64,000 bases of DNA, taken from the NCBI GenBank assembly GCA_002729525.1, contig PBYI01000016.1:1-64000 (forward strand), written 5' to 3'. Within the stretch, counting starts at the first letter, position 1. The number at the start of each line of letters is the position of its first letter. A program made the position numbers and the translations under genes. This DNA is from Nocardioides sp. (GTDB lineage: Bacteria > Actinomycetota > Actinomycetes > Propionibacteriales > Nocardioidaceae). Below are positions 24,285 to 32,395 of the stretch, one piece after another. The notes under the pieces were generated by a model, which was given only the letters and a program-made list of their open reading frames with translations, was not told the DNA's origin and searched no databases.

Positions 24285-25051
24285 GGGCGGTGCACCGTTC
24301 CCGCCTGGTCGACCCACCAGATCTCGATCTTCGCCGCGGCAAGCGATCCGGCCGTCTCGGCGTGCAGGTCGCGGTAGCGGGGGAAGTCGGGCAGGGCGAT
24401 CACGCTGCCCCACTCTGGCTCCTTGCCGCGCAGGCGCATGGCGGCCAGCACAGCTTGGGAGTACCAGTGGCCGGCCTGGGTGCTCGGGCTGGTGCGCTTG
24501 GCCTCGCCGGCGCGTGCCGGGTCGGCGTAGTTGCGGCTGGGGAACCCCTTGACCTCCACCCCGACGGTGCGGCCGTCGCGGGCGGCGATCACGTCGATGC
24601 CGCGCTCCTTGGTCGCGGTGTTGGCCACCGAGAGGATGCGCCATCCCTCGCCCGCCAGCGCCGTGACCAGGGCTGCCTGGACATTGGCCTCGGTGTGCCA
24701 CTCCCCTCCGACCTCAACCAGGGCGGCAGTAGGTCGAGGGGCGGTTGGTGCGGGCGTAGCGACGCGCAAGGGTGGTGCCGTCGTGCGTGATTCGACGTTG
24801 CCGGCGATCTCGAATCCCAGCGCGGCCAGGTGCCGACGAGCGGTGTGGGAGATGAACTCAGACCGAGGAATCCCCGTGGCGGCCTCGAAGGCCTGGACGG
24901 CTGGATACCACGTCTCGTTGATCCTCACCGCGTGCTTGCGGATCACGTCGGGAGGCACGTCGGTCAGCCGGGCCTCGACGTCCTCACGCGCCAGCTCGTA
25001 GCGCTGGCCGTTCAGCGTGAACCGGATCGGCGCACGGCCCTGACTATTCAT
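24281..25051 (-). CDS. Restriction-endonuclease-fold protein, 256 residues
   Basis: The N-terminal 80 residues look like a DNA-binding or regulatory domain (RFTLNGQRYELAREDVEARL). The C-terminal 140 carry an Mrr/PD-(D/E)XK core: HTEANVQAALVTALAGEGWR, then RGIDVIAARDGRTVGVEVKG (Asp, then Glu-x-Lys). First gene of the nuclease operon. Likely acts on incoming or modified DNA; no methylase is nearby, so it would need self-protection by structure or modification dependence (inference). Confidence 0.7.
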   Translation of the reverse strand: MNSQGRAPIRFTLNGQRYELAREDVEARLTDVPPDVIRKHAVRINETWYPAVQAFEAATGIPRSEFISHTARRHLAALGFEIAGNVESRTTAPPLRVATPAPTAPRPTAALVEVGGEWHTEANVQAALVTALAGEGWRILSVANTATKERGIDVIAARDGRTVGVEVKGFPSRNYADPARAGEAKRTSPSTQAGHWYSQAVLAAMRLRGKEPEWGSVIALPDFPRYRDLHAETAGSLAAAKIEIWWVDQAGTVHRP

Positions 25052-25160
25052 GGCCAGAAACTACGGCACCGGCCCGACACAAGACGGCTGGTTCCGTGCA
25101 TCCGTTCCGGGCCGCCGGTGACCGCTACAGCCTTCGAACACTTGTTCTACCCTAGGAGTC

Positions 25161-25460
25161 ATGGCAGGCGGTGGCTACGGACGCGGGGCGGGGATCCCGT
25201 TGAAGGACCGCGTCCGCGTCGACCAGGGCTCGGAGGACTCCGCGACGCCGGCGATTGCCGCCGCGCCCGAGCACCCCGCGCGGCACTGCTGGGTCAGCGT
25301 TCCCGTCGGCGCCTCGCAACCGAGCCTCGGCCTGCTCTTGGAGTGGCGCCGTGCTGGCCACCTATGGGAGGGAAGGGTCGTCTACGTCGCGCAGCTGCGG
25401 CCCGGTCGGTGGGCCACGGTCGAGGAGTGGATCCCCTCCGAGCTGCTCACCAGGGAGTGA
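25161..25460 (+). CDS. Small hypothetical protein, 99 residues (paralogue A)
   Basis: Its second half (LGLLLEWRRAGHLWEGRVVY, then WATVEEWIPSELL) parallels the next gene (RGLILDWKREGRRWEALVVW, then VKMDWLRTENL), so the pair arose by duplication. Beta-rich, with SH3-like character. AGGAG lies very close to the ATG. Divergent from the nuclease operon across 109 nt. Function unknown. Confidence 0.6.
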   Translation: MAGGGYGRGAGIPLKDRVRVDQGSEDSATPAIAAAPEHPARHCWVSVPVGASQPSLGLLLEWRRAGHLWEGRVVYVAQLRPGRWATVEEWIPSELLTRE

Positions 25461-25726
25461 GCACCACCGTGTCTGCCAATCCGCCGAAGAACGACGCCTG
25501 GCGGCCGTACGGCGATGTGCGGTTCGTGCTGATCCGGAACACGGGCCGGCTCAAGCCGTCCCGGGGGCTGATCCTGGACTGGAAGCGCGAGGGGCGCCGG
25601 TGGGAAGCCCTAGTGGTCTGGCACGACGACGCGGCCCTCAAGCCGGTCGTCAAGATGGACTGGCTGCGGACGGAGAACCTGATTCCGGTGCCGATCGACC
25701 CGAACTGGACCGGCCCAGGCGAGTGA
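25457..25726 (+). CDS. Small hypothetical protein, 89 residues (paralogue B)
   Basis: GTG start overlapping the previous TGA; a GTG at 25469 is an alternative with better spacing to AGGGAG. Homologous to paralogue A as noted there. Not recognised. Confidence 0.55.
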   Translation: MSTTVSANPPKNDAWRPYGDVRFVLIRNTGRLKPSRGLILDWKREGRRWEALVVWHDDAALKPVVKMDWLRTENLIPVPIDPNWTGPGE

Positions 25727-25739
25727 GGGGCCGTGGCCC

Positions 25740-25865
25740 TCACTCGGTACCAGACACGTCAGCCCAGGTGAGTAGGTCAGGAGCCGCTCCCAGGACGCGC
25801 TCGACGCTCACGGTCCACATCCAGTCGACGCGGACGGGAAACGGCTCGGTGGTCAAAGTGATCAT
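25740..25865 (-). CDS. Small protein, 41 residues
   Basis: Begins MITLTTEPFPVRVDW and ends with an acidic stretch. A near-perfect AAGGAGG lies 5-6 nt upstream of the ATG, one of the best ribosome sites in the window, and a weak copy of the conserved element lies just before it. No family recognised. Confidence 0.55.
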   Translation of the reverse strand: MITLTTEPFPVRVDWMWTVSVERVLGAAPDLLTWADVSGTE

Positions 25866-25882
25866 CGGTTCCTCCTTATCGG

Positions 25883-25919
25883 TCTCAGCAGCGTATGTGC
25901 GCTGTCAGGGGCCGATCGG
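25883..25919 (-). promoter_or_regulatory. Degenerate copy of the 36-bp element
   Basis: Coding-strand GATCGG, a spacer shortened to 14 nt, GCACATACGC and GAGACC. Block order and position (18 nt before the 41-residue gene) match, but spacing differs, so this is a doubtful copy. Confidence 0.3.
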
Positions 25920-25920
25920 G

Positions 25921-25929
25921 TTATCCACA
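25921..25929 (+). promoter_or_regulatory. DnaA box TTATCCACA
   Basis: An exact DnaA box in the gap between the 41-residue gene and dprA, touching the degenerate element. Confidence 0.5.
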
Positions 25930-25941
25930 GGGTCTGCCGGG

Positions 25942-26973
25942 TCATCGGCGGGGCGCGGAAACCCCTGCTGCCGGGCCAGGAGCCGCCCGCCGCGGGGAGC
26001 GCACGGGGTCCGGGACGAAGGACTCGTCGACGTGCTCGGCGCCGGCCGTCCTGGCGGCGTGGGTCATGACGTCGGTGATGACGTCTTGGGCGTTGGTCAC
26101 GGCGCTGGCCTGGCCGAGGCGGATCAGCTGGTTGACGCCGGTGGAGGCGACACTGCTGACCGGGCCGGGGACGCCCATGAGGGGTCGGTGCAGATTGCTG
26201 GTCCAGTGGGCGGTGTTGAGCGCCCCGCTGCGCATGGCTCCCTCGACGACCACGGTGCCCTCGGCGAGGCCGGCGACGATCCTGTTCCTGGCCAGGAACC
26301 GGGTCCGCGTGGGCCCAGCGCCCGGAGGTGCCTCCGAGACGACCAGGCCGCGCTCGGCGATCGCCTCGAGCAGCTGAGCGTGCGCCACCGGGTAGGGCCG
26401 GTCGACGCCGCCAGGCAGGACGGCGATGGTCGGTCCGCCGGCGATGAGGGCGCCGCGGTGGGCGGCTTGGTCGACGCCGTACGCGAGGCCGCTGATGACC
26501 GTGTGCCCCATGCGGGCGAGGTCGCGGCTCAGCTCGGTGGCCTGCTCGGTGCCGTAGCTGGTGGCGGCCCGGGAGCCGACGACGGCCACGGAGTTGCCGG
26601 CGAGCTGGCGCAGGTCGTGCGCTCCGCGGACCCACAGGCCGACAGGCTCGCCGCCGCGCTCGTACAGGGCGCCGGCGTTGCGGAGTGCGCCGAGCTCGGC
26701 GGGCCACTCGGCGTCGCCGGGGACGATGAAGCGGATGCCCTGGGCGGCGGCCTGCTCGAGGACCTCGGCGGGGTCGACGCGGCCGAGCTCCTGGGCGAGC
26801 GCGAATCCCCAGTGGGACTCGACGTCGGCGGCCGCCTCGAGGTAGCCGAGGATCTTGTCGGCTCCGAGCTCGCTGACCAGCCCGGTGACGCGGAGATCTC
26901 CGGGTTCGATGGTCCGGCTGAGGGTGACGCGGGCGAGCCGGTCAGCGTCGTCGACGTCGACTCGCGTTGTCAT
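25942..26973 (-). CDS. dprA: DprA/Smf family DNA-processing protein
   Basis: 343 residues with the Rossmann-type DprA core: VAVVGSRAATSYGTEQATEL, GHTVISGLAYGVDQAAHRGA, TIAVLPGGVDRPYP and FLARNRIVAGLAEG, then SGALNTAHW. DprA loads RecA on incoming single-stranded DNA and counteracts SSB. On a conjugative element beside ssb it would help convert or recombine the transferred strand (inference). The start at MTTRVDV overlaps the 54-residue gene's stop. Confidence 0.92.
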   Translation of the reverse strand: MTTRVDVDDADRLARVTLSRTIEPGDLRVTGLVSELGADKILGYLEAAADVESHWGFALAQELGRVDPAEVLEQAAAQGIRFIVPGDAEWPAELGALRNAGALYERGGEPVGLWVRGAHDLRQLAGNSVAVVGSRAATSYGTEQATELSRDLARMGHTVISGLAYGVDQAAHRGALIAGGPTIAVLPGGVDRPYPVAHAQLLEAIAERGLVVSEAPPGAGPTRTRFLARNRIVAGLAEGTVVVEGAMRSGALNTAHWTSNLHRPLMGVPGPVSSVASTGVNQLIRLGQASAVTNAQDVITDVMTHAARTAGAEHVDESFVPDPVRSPRRAAPGPAAGVSAPRR

Positions 26974-27134
26974 GCCTGCCCTCCCCACAGCAGCTCGAGG
27001 TCGGGGTCGTGGATGACGTCGAGGCGCTTGTCGGGGGCGTAGGCCGCGGGCTCGGGCACCACCAGGCGACGCAGCTGGCGCTCGGTGGCGCTGGGCTGGG
27101 CCTGGTCGATCGGGCCGGTCTCGTCGTAGTTCAT
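26970..27134 (-). CDS. Small hypothetical protein, 54 residues
   Basis: Starts MNYDETGPIDQAQPSATERQ; hydrophilic, with an ATGA overlap onto dprA and GAGGAG 7 nt before its ATG. Sits between DUF4192 and dprA. No family recognised. Confidence 0.65.
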   Translation of the reverse strand: MNYDETGPIDQAQPSATERQLRRLVVPEPAAYAPDKRLDVIHDPDLELLWGGQA

Positions 27135-27144
27135 CGCGGTCTCC

Positions 27145-28173
27145 TCAGCGGCCCGGGGCGGGGCGGTCGGTGGTGGGCTGGGTGCGCGGCACGTCGCGCT
27201 GGTGCTCGGGAGGCTTGGGCACGAAGGACTCGTCGAGCTCGCTGGCGAGGTCCCGCATCTGGGTCTGATACCGCTCCCACTCGCGGGGGTGGATGCCGTT
27301 CTGCAGGGCCGAGGCGACGATGGCGGCCATGGAGTAGGGCCGGTCGGCGGGCACCTGGTCGAGTGCGCACCAGGCCTTCGCGCCGTCGCCGTGCAGCCAG
27401 CTGGCGAAGCCGAGCATGGAGGCCGGCGCCGCGCGGACCTCGTCAGGGGCGCGGCGGGTGAGGTCGTTCCAGATCGCCATGTGGGAGGTGTGGTTCTCCT
27501 TGGTCATGTCCTCCCACAGCGCGTCGCGGGTGCCGATCGTCTCCAGGGCGACGAGCATCCGGGCGCCGTCGACATCGGAGAGCCGGTTGCCGTCGGTGTG
27601 GAACTGCTCGAGGCGGTCCAGGGCCCAGTCCCGCTGCGCGGCCGGCGAGCTGGCCGCAGATTCTGCTCGAGCTGCGGGGATCAGCTGGGCGATCGGCTCG
27701 CGGTCGCCGACCATGGAGGCGGCCAGTGAGGCTCGGCTGGAGGCCGGCTGGGCGGCACCGGAGAGCACGGTCGTGGCCGCGATCCGCTCGGCGGTCGCCT
27801 GGGTCTGCAGGCCGGTGGAGCCGGTGTTGAACTCCCGCCACCGCTCACCGTCGGACCACAGCCGGATCTGGGTGGTGATGCCCACGGTCTCGAGTCGGTT
27901 GGACAGGTGCTGGCTGGCCAGCTCGGCGCTGCGGCGGTCCTCGGTGAAGCAGAGGATGCCCAGCCGAGCTCCGGGGCGGGCGTGGCGGCCGTACGGGCCG
28001 CTGATGGCGTCCCAGACCTCCTCACGGGCGGCCGCGCTGGTCGGCAGGTCGACTCGGGTGATCGGGAGCCCGGGCCCGAACGGGACCAGGACGATCGACT
28101 CCTCGGGCTTGAAGCCGAGGACATGCGGGACGGCGGCGAGCAGCTCGTCCGGGGACTGTACGACGAGATCCAT
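27145..28173 (-). CDS. DUF4192 family protein
   Basis: 342 residues beginning VQSPDELLAAVPHVLGFKPE, then ESIVLVPFGP, the usual opening of DUF4192. The family is widespread in actinobacteria and their plasmids but has no known function. C-terminal repeats such as ASWLHGDGAKAWCALDQVPA are also typical. It follows ssb by 18 nt, with GAGGG before its ATG. Confidence 0.88.
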   Translation of the reverse strand: MDLVVQSPDELLAAVPHVLGFKPEESIVLVPFGPGLPITRVDLPTSAAAREEVWDAISGPYGRHARPGARLGILCFTEDRRSAELASQHLSNRLETVGITTQIRLWSDGERWREFNTGSTGLQTQATAERIAATTVLSGAAQPASSRASLAASMVGDREPIAQLIPAARAESAASSPAAQRDWALDRLEQFHTDGNRLSDVDGARMLVALETIGTRDALWEDMTKENHTSHMAIWNDLTRRAPDEVRAAPASMLGFASWLHGDGAKAWCALDQVPADRPYSMAAIVASALQNGIHPREWERYQTQMRDLASELDESFVPKPPEHQRDVPRTQPTTDRPAPGR

Positions 28174-28191
28174 CGGAACCCTCCCCGCGCC

Positions 28192-28581
28192 TCAGCTGGC
28201 CTGGGCCGGGCGGGCGGCGCGCTCGATGCGCGCGGAGACGTACTTGAGCGAGACGCCGACCTCGCCGAAGCGGCTGTCGACGACCACGACGTCCTTGGTG
28301 CGCTTCTCGCCGGTTTCGTTGTCCGCCCAGCTCTCGGTGCGCTCGAGACCGTGGACGAAGATCGGGTCGCCGGATCCGCAGCTGTCGTGCACGTGGGTGG
28401 CGGCCGAGCCGAAGATCTTGACGTTGTGGGCGGTGGGCTCGTCGTTGACCCACTCCCCCTCGTCGTTCTGCACGCGCCGGTTGACCAGGACCCGGCAGCT
28501 GACGAACGGCTTGTTCTCGCGTGTGTAGAGCAGCTCGGGAGCCTCGGCCAGGTTGCCGGCGAAGGTGACGGTGGTGGACAT
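28192..28581 (-). CDS. ssb: Single-stranded DNA-binding protein
   Basis: 129 residues with an SSB OB-fold: MSTTVTFAGNLAEAPELLYT, then FVSCRVLVNRRVQND and VKIFGSAATHV. The acidic C-terminal tail that recruits replication partners is missing (it ends RAARPAQAS), as in some plasmid SSBs. AGGAGG lies 7 nt before the ATG. First gene of the ssb-DUF4192-dprA operon, under element copy 6. Probably protects transferred single strands. Confidence 0.88.
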   Translation of the reverse strand: MSTTVTFAGNLAEAPELLYTRENKPFVSCRVLVNRRVQNDEGEWVNDEPTAHNVKIFGSAATHVHDSCGSGDPIFVHGLERTESWADNETGEKRTKDVVVVDSRFGEVGVSLKYVSARIERAARPAQAS

Positions 28582-28625
28582 GACTTCCTCCTAGGTGACG
28601 GCGAGACGTCGGAATCGGTCCCGCA

Positions 28626-28661
28626 GTCACCTAGGTCCCATCGGGGTCCCGCAGCGATCAC
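28626..28661 (-). promoter_or_regulatory. 36-bp element, copy 6
   Basis: Coding-strand GTGATCGCTGC, spacer, GACCTAGGTGAC; 45 nt before ssb. Confidence 0.65.
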
Positions 28662-28735
28662 CTGGGCCGAACTTGTTCGGATCCACTCGTGCTCGCCGGG
28701 GAGCTGCTCGCCAGGGCGCAGTGAGGGCGCAAAGA

Positions 28736-28774
28736 AGCGCCCCGACCGGCTCTCGGGTACCGGATCGGGGCGCT
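28736..28774 (-). terminator. Hairpin terminator
   Basis: A 14-bp stem with one bulged base (AGCGCCCCGACCGG against CCGGaTCGGGGCGCT) around a 10-nt loop. In the leftward direction it is followed by TCTTTG. It fits termination of the gene at 28829-29284. Confidence 0.6.
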
Positions 28775-28828
28775 GAGAAGGACGCTAGAGGCAGGGACCG
28801 ACACAACCGTGTCAGCGGCCAGCTGGGC

Positions 28829-29284
28829 CTACCGTGCGGGCCGGCGCCGCGGAGGTCGGTTGCTGAGCTTCTGCGGGGGCGGAGGCAGGTCGCGGCCGAG
28901 CCGCCGGCGGGATTCCTCGCCTGCGGCGATCACTGCTTCCTGGGCGAACGCGGAGCGGGCGAGCATCCGGCCGAGCTCCTGGCGGTCGGCCACGAGCGCG
29001 TCTTCGACCGCCTCGATGGTCGAGGCCGGCAGGTCGTGCTTCTTGTTGAAGCTCTTGCGGGTCACGCTGACCAGGGCGGGATGGGTCTCGCCGGCGGCCG
29101 CGAGCTCGGCGCGCTGCTGGGGTGAGCGCTTGGCGTGCAGCTCGAGCGCCTGGGCGAGCCAACCGACGAACGATCCGGGCGAGTCGGGGTCGGTGTCCAG
29201 GTCGGCGACGTAGGCCGATCGGGCGAGGTCCCACACGCCGGGCTTCCAGTAGATGCCAACCGGCGTCGTGGTCTGGCTCGTCAT
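28829..29284 (-). CDS. Hypothetical plasmid protein, 151 residues
   Basis: Begins MTSQTTTPVGIYWKPGVWDL; the region ARSAYVADLDTDPDSPGSFV, then GWLAQALELHAKRS looks like a conserved helical domain. The tail is basic and proline-rich. ATG at 29284 with AGGGGAG upstream. It faces away from the ParB gene across a 308-nt gap. Function unknown; nucleic-acid binding is possible from the charge. Confidence 0.6.
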   Translation of the reverse strand: MTSQTTTPVGIYWKPGVWDLARSAYVADLDTDPDSPGSFVGWLAQALELHAKRSPQQRAELAAAGETHPALVSVTRKSFNKKHDLPASTIEAVEDALVADRQELGRMLARSAFAQEAVIAAGEESRRRLGRDLPPPPQKLSNRPPRRRPAR

Positions 29285-29559
29285 GCCGCCACTCCCCTGG
29301 GCCGACGCCAGCTGCAGCACCTGGCGCTAACACCAACGCCGCTGCATTCCCGGGCGGGGCCGTGTGCAGCCGTTCCCACTCTCGCTCGATTCCTTCCGTC
29401 CAGACAGCCACGAAGGGAGCAGCTGCGCCGCGCCGCCGCAGCGGAGTCCGCGTCCGTACGAACGGGGTTTTCCCCACCCTCCGGACGTGCCCCCCTTTCC
29501 ACAGGTTCGCGCTGTGAGCCGGTAGGCGTCGGCCCCCGTTGGGAGACTTGGTCCTGTCA

Positions 29560-29575
29560 GTTCTTTCTATTCTAC
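29560..29575 (-). promoter_or_regulatory. Shared motif GAATAGAAAGAAC, copy 1
   Basis: On the minus strand it reads GTAGAATAGAAAGAAC, within the ParB leader 18 nt before the ATG. The same 13-mer occurs before the relaxase and a variant occurs before DUF932. On the plus strand TATTCT here could be a -10 box. The remaining gap 29285-29559 holds nothing else I can name. Confidence 0.5.
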
Positions 29576-29592
29576 TCACGGAGGACAGCAGC

Positions 29593-31218
29593 ATGACCGA
29601 CACCATCCAGACCGACGCCGTCACCACCACCGAGGGCACCGACGCCGCCCCGGCTGAGGAGTTCCTGCACCTGGACCCCGCCGACATCATCATCGGCACC
29701 AACGTCCGCACCGACCTGCGACCCGACCACAAGGAGTTCCGCAAGTCGATCAAGGAGCGCGGTGTCATCGAGGCCGTCACGGTCTACCGCAACGAGGACG
29801 GCCAGTACGTCCTGCTGCGCGGCCAGCGCCGCACCGTGACCGCCGCCGAGGTCGGCACCCCGACCGGCCTCATCCCGGCGCGGGTCGTCCCCCAGCCCGC
29901 CGAGGCCGACCGGATCGGTGACCAGATGGTCGAGAACATCCACCGGGCCCAGATGCGCGAGACCGAGATCGTCGCGGGCGTAGAGCAGTTGGCCCTGCTC
30001 GGCGTGAGCGCTGCGCAGATCGCCAAGCGCACCAGCATCGACCGCCCGACCGTGAACGCCGCCCTGGCGGTCACCAAGGCCGACCAGACCCGCAACCGTC
30101 TCGACTCCGGCGACCTGACCTTGGAGGAAGCCGCGATCTTCGCCGAGTTCGAGCACGACCCCGAGGCCGTGGAGCGACTGGAGTACGCCAAGCGATTCCG
30201 CCGCTCCCTGACGCACGAGGCCCAGCAGCTGCGCGACGAGGCCGCAGAGCGCGAGGCCGGCGCCGCCGAGGTCGAGCGGCTGCGCGCCGAGGGCCTGCCG
30301 GTGCTGACCGCCGAGGAGGTCGCGGAGGCTGACGAGGTGCTGCGCATCGAGCGTCTGGTCACCGCCGAGGGCGAGCCGGTGCCCGAGGAGGAGTGGCCCA
30401 ACGTCCCCGGCGCTCGCGTCCACGTCGTCAAGGAGTGGGTCTACCCCGAGGACGAGTACGACGAGAGCGAGGAGGGCACCGACGACGAGGACCGTGAGGA
30501 CGAGGACTACGAGCCCTACCAGCAGTACGTGCCGGTGTGGGTCGTCACCGACCTCGACGCCTCCGGCCTGCGCCGTCGCGGCGGCGTCAGTGGCAGCGCG
30601 AGCAGCGGCAGCACCGCCGACGAGGACGCGGGCGAGAGCGAGGAGGAGGCCGAGGCCCGCCGCGAGGAGCGCCGCCGCGTGATCGCCAACAACAAGGCGT
30701 GGGCCAGCGCGGAGACGGTGCGCCGCGAGTGGCTGGCCGGGTTCGTCGCTCGCAAGACGGCCCCGAAGGGAGCCGAGGCCCTGATCTGCGAGGCCGTCGT
30801 CACCGGCCACCACTCGCTGAGCAAGGCCATGGACCACCGGCACCCGATGCTCTTCACGCTGCTCGGCATCCCGGCCCCGTCCGGCTATTACGGCGCGGGC
30901 CACGACGAGTGCCGCAAGATCGCGACCAAGGCGAACACCCCGAAGGCCGCGACCATGACCACGCTCGCCGCCGTCGTCGCCGCTTGGGAGGCGACCACCG
31001 GCAAGCACTCCTGGCGCAACCCGAGCGCGTGGGACGCCCGCGTGCTCGGCGCGCTCGTGGAGTGGGGCTACCAGCCCAGCGAGGTCGAGCGCATCCTGCT
31101 CGGCGAGGAGCCGCAGCCGAGCACCGGCAGCGACGAGCCGGACGCCGACGCCGAGGACGAGGCCAACGCCGACGAGGCCAACGACAGCGCCGCCCGACCT
31201 TCTCCCCTCCCCCACTGA
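29593..31218 (+). CDS. ParB/Srx-domain protein, 541 residues
   Basis: Residues 25-125 form a ParB N-terminal domain: LDPADIIIGTNVRTDLRPDH, VLLRGQRRTVTAAEVG in place of the GERRxRA nucleotide motif, and MVENIHRAQMRETE. An HTH follows (GVSAAQIAKRTSIDRPTVNA). A long acidic region and an unrecognised C-terminal domain (about 380-510) replace the usual dimerisation end. No ParA lies beside it, and partition seems covered by the 3 kb locus, so it may be a CTP-dependent regulator or nucleoid protein of the element. Confidence 0.82.
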   Translation: MTDTIQTDAVTTTEGTDAAPAEEFLHLDPADIIIGTNVRTDLRPDHKEFRKSIKERGVIEAVTVYRNEDGQYVLLRGQRRTVTAAEVGTPTGLIPARVVPQPAEADRIGDQMVENIHRAQMRETEIVAGVEQLALLGVSAAQIAKRTSIDRPTVNAALAVTKADQTRNRLDSGDLTLEEAAIFAEFEHDPEAVERLEYAKRFRRSLTHEAQQLRDEAAEREAGAAEVERLRAEGLPVLTAEEVAEADEVLRIERLVTAEGEPVPEEEWPNVPGARVHVVKEWVYPEDEYDESEEGTDDEDREDEDYEPYQQYVPVWVVTDLDASGLRRRGGVSGSASSGSTADEDAGESEEEAEARREERRRVIANNKAWASAETVRREWLAGFVARKTAPKGAEALICEAVVTGHHSLSKAMDHRHPMLFTLLGIPAPSGYYGAGHDECRKIATKANTPKAATMTTLAAVVAAWEATTGKHSWRNPSAWDARVLGALVEWGYQPSEVERILLGEEPQPSTGSDEPDADAEDEANADEANDSAARPSPLPH

Positions 31219-31248
31219 GGGCGGTTCTCCCTGTGGAGAACCGCCCTT
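31218..31248 (+). terminator. Intrinsic terminator after the ParB gene
   Basis: A 13-bp stem (AGGGCGGTTCTCC, loop CTGT, GGAGAACCGCCCT) followed by TTAGT; it starts at the last base of the stop codon. Confidence 0.75.
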
Positions 31249-31251
31249 AGT

Positions 31252-31274
31252 GGAATAGAAACCATAGAATGAAC
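31252..31274 (+). promoter_or_regulatory. Shared motif variant before DUF932
   Basis: GGAATAGAAACC followed by ATAGAATGAAC: two overlapping relatives of GAATAGAAAGAAC, 38 nt before the DUF932 ATG. The TAGAAT can serve as a -10 box. Confidence 0.45.
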
Positions 31275-31311
31275 TCAGTTCGTTTGATCCGCTACCCGGG
31301 AGGACCCCGAC

Positions 31312-32316
31312 ATGTCACACCAGATCGAGACCCACGGCACGCAGGCCGCCGCCGTCTTCGCCCGCAAGGACGCCTGGCACCGACTGGGCACCACGGTCCG
31401 CGACCGCGCGTTCACCGCCGAGGAGGCCATGACGCTCGGCCACCTGGGCGGCTGGGACGTACGCAAGTTGCCGCTCACCACCGCCGAGGTCAGCGAGGGC
31501 GGCGTCACGCCCATCGAGGTCCCCGGCTTCGCCACGGTGCGCACCAACCCGTTCACCGGAGCGCCCGAGGCGCTCGGCGTCGTCGGCGGCGGCTACACCC
31601 CGCTGCAGAACGAGGACCACGCCGAGTTCCTGAACCTGCTGGCCGACGAGTCCGGCGCGATCTTCGACACCGCCGGGTCGCTGCGCGGAGGTCGGCAGGT
31701 GTTCATCACGATGCAGCTGCCGGACTCGCTCACGGTCGGCGGCACCGACCGCGTCGACCTCAACATCGCCGCGCTCAACAGCCACGACGGGTCCAGCGCG
31801 TTCCGCATCCTCGTCACCCCGGTCCGCGTCGTGTGCGCGAACACCCAGAGCGCCGCGCTGCGCAACCACGAGTCGTCGTTCTCGATCCGCCACACCCGCA
31901 ACGCCAAGGCCGCCGTCCAGGCCGCCCGCGACGCGCTCGGGCTGACCTTCACCTACGTCGACGCGTTCCAGGTCGAGGCCGAGCGGCTGATCCAGCAGAC
32001 CATGACCGACGCCGCGTTCGACGCCCTGATCGACGCCACCTTTGGCAAGGCCGAGGCCAGCGCCACCAAGCGCGTCCGTGAGACCGAGCGCCGCCGCCGC
32101 TCCAGGCTGCACTGGCTCTTCGCCGACGCCGAGACCCAGGCCGGCATCCGCGACACCGCGTGGGCCGGCTACCAGGCCGTGGCCGAGTACGTCGACCACT
32201 ACGCCCCGGTCCGCACCAAGGGCGACGAGGCCGCCGCCCGCGCCGCCCGCGTGCTCACCAGCGACGACCCCGACCGGATCAAGCGCCGCGCCTGGACCGC
32301 GCTGGCCCCGGCCTGA
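31312..32316 (+). CDS. DUF932 (phage/plasmid-like TIGR03299 type) protein
   Basis: 334 residues opening with AWHRLGTTVRDRAFTAEEAM and containing VGGGYTPLQNEDHAEFLNLL, FRILVTPVRVVCANTQSAAL and SFSIRHTRNAKAAV, all typical of the family. Members are common on plasmids and phages; function is not established, although single-strand annealing or DNA-processing roles have been suggested. GGGAGGA lies upstream of the ATG. It heads a five-gene rightward operon. Confidence 0.88.
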   Translation: MSHQIETHGTQAAAVFARKDAWHRLGTTVRDRAFTAEEAMTLGHLGGWDVRKLPLTTAEVSEGGVTPIEVPGFATVRTNPFTGAPEALGVVGGGYTPLQNEDHAEFLNLLADESGAIFDTAGSLRGGRQVFITMQLPDSLTVGGTDRVDLNIAALNSHDGSSAFRILVTPVRVVCANTQSAALRNHESSFSIRHTRNAKAAVQAARDALGLTFTYVDAFQVEAERLIQQTMTDAAFDALIDATFGKAEASATKRVRETERRRRSRLHWLFADAETQAGIRDTAWAGYQAVAEYVDHYAPVRTKGDEAAARAARVLTSDDPDRIKRRAWTALAPA

Positions 32317-32336
32317 CCGTCCGTCCCGCAAGTCCT

Positions 32337-32376
32337 CCGGTGGCGGGCTGAGACCCCGAGTCCGGCCCGCCACCGG
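32337..32376 (+). terminator. Intergenic hairpin, possible attenuator
   Basis: A perfect 12-bp stem (CCGGTGGCGGGC and GCCCGCCACCGG) with a 16-nt loop, between DUF932 and the next gene. There is no U-tract, so it may lower rather than stop downstream expression. Confidence 0.5.
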
Positions 32377-32395
32377 CCCAACCCAAGGAGGAGCC

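Noticed and set aside
22768..24342. A 524-residue minus-strand frame
   Set aside because: The first half shadows the gene at 23574-24284; the real GIY-YIG gene starts at ATG 23577, coupled as ATGA.
25883..25919. Counting this as a full copy of the 36-bp element
   Set aside because: Spacer is 14 rather than 18 nt and both blocks are altered; listed only as degenerate.
29572..31215. 547-residue minus-strand frame opposite the ParB gene
   Set aside because: A shadow of a coding strand with strong third-position GC; the plus frame has ParB motifs.
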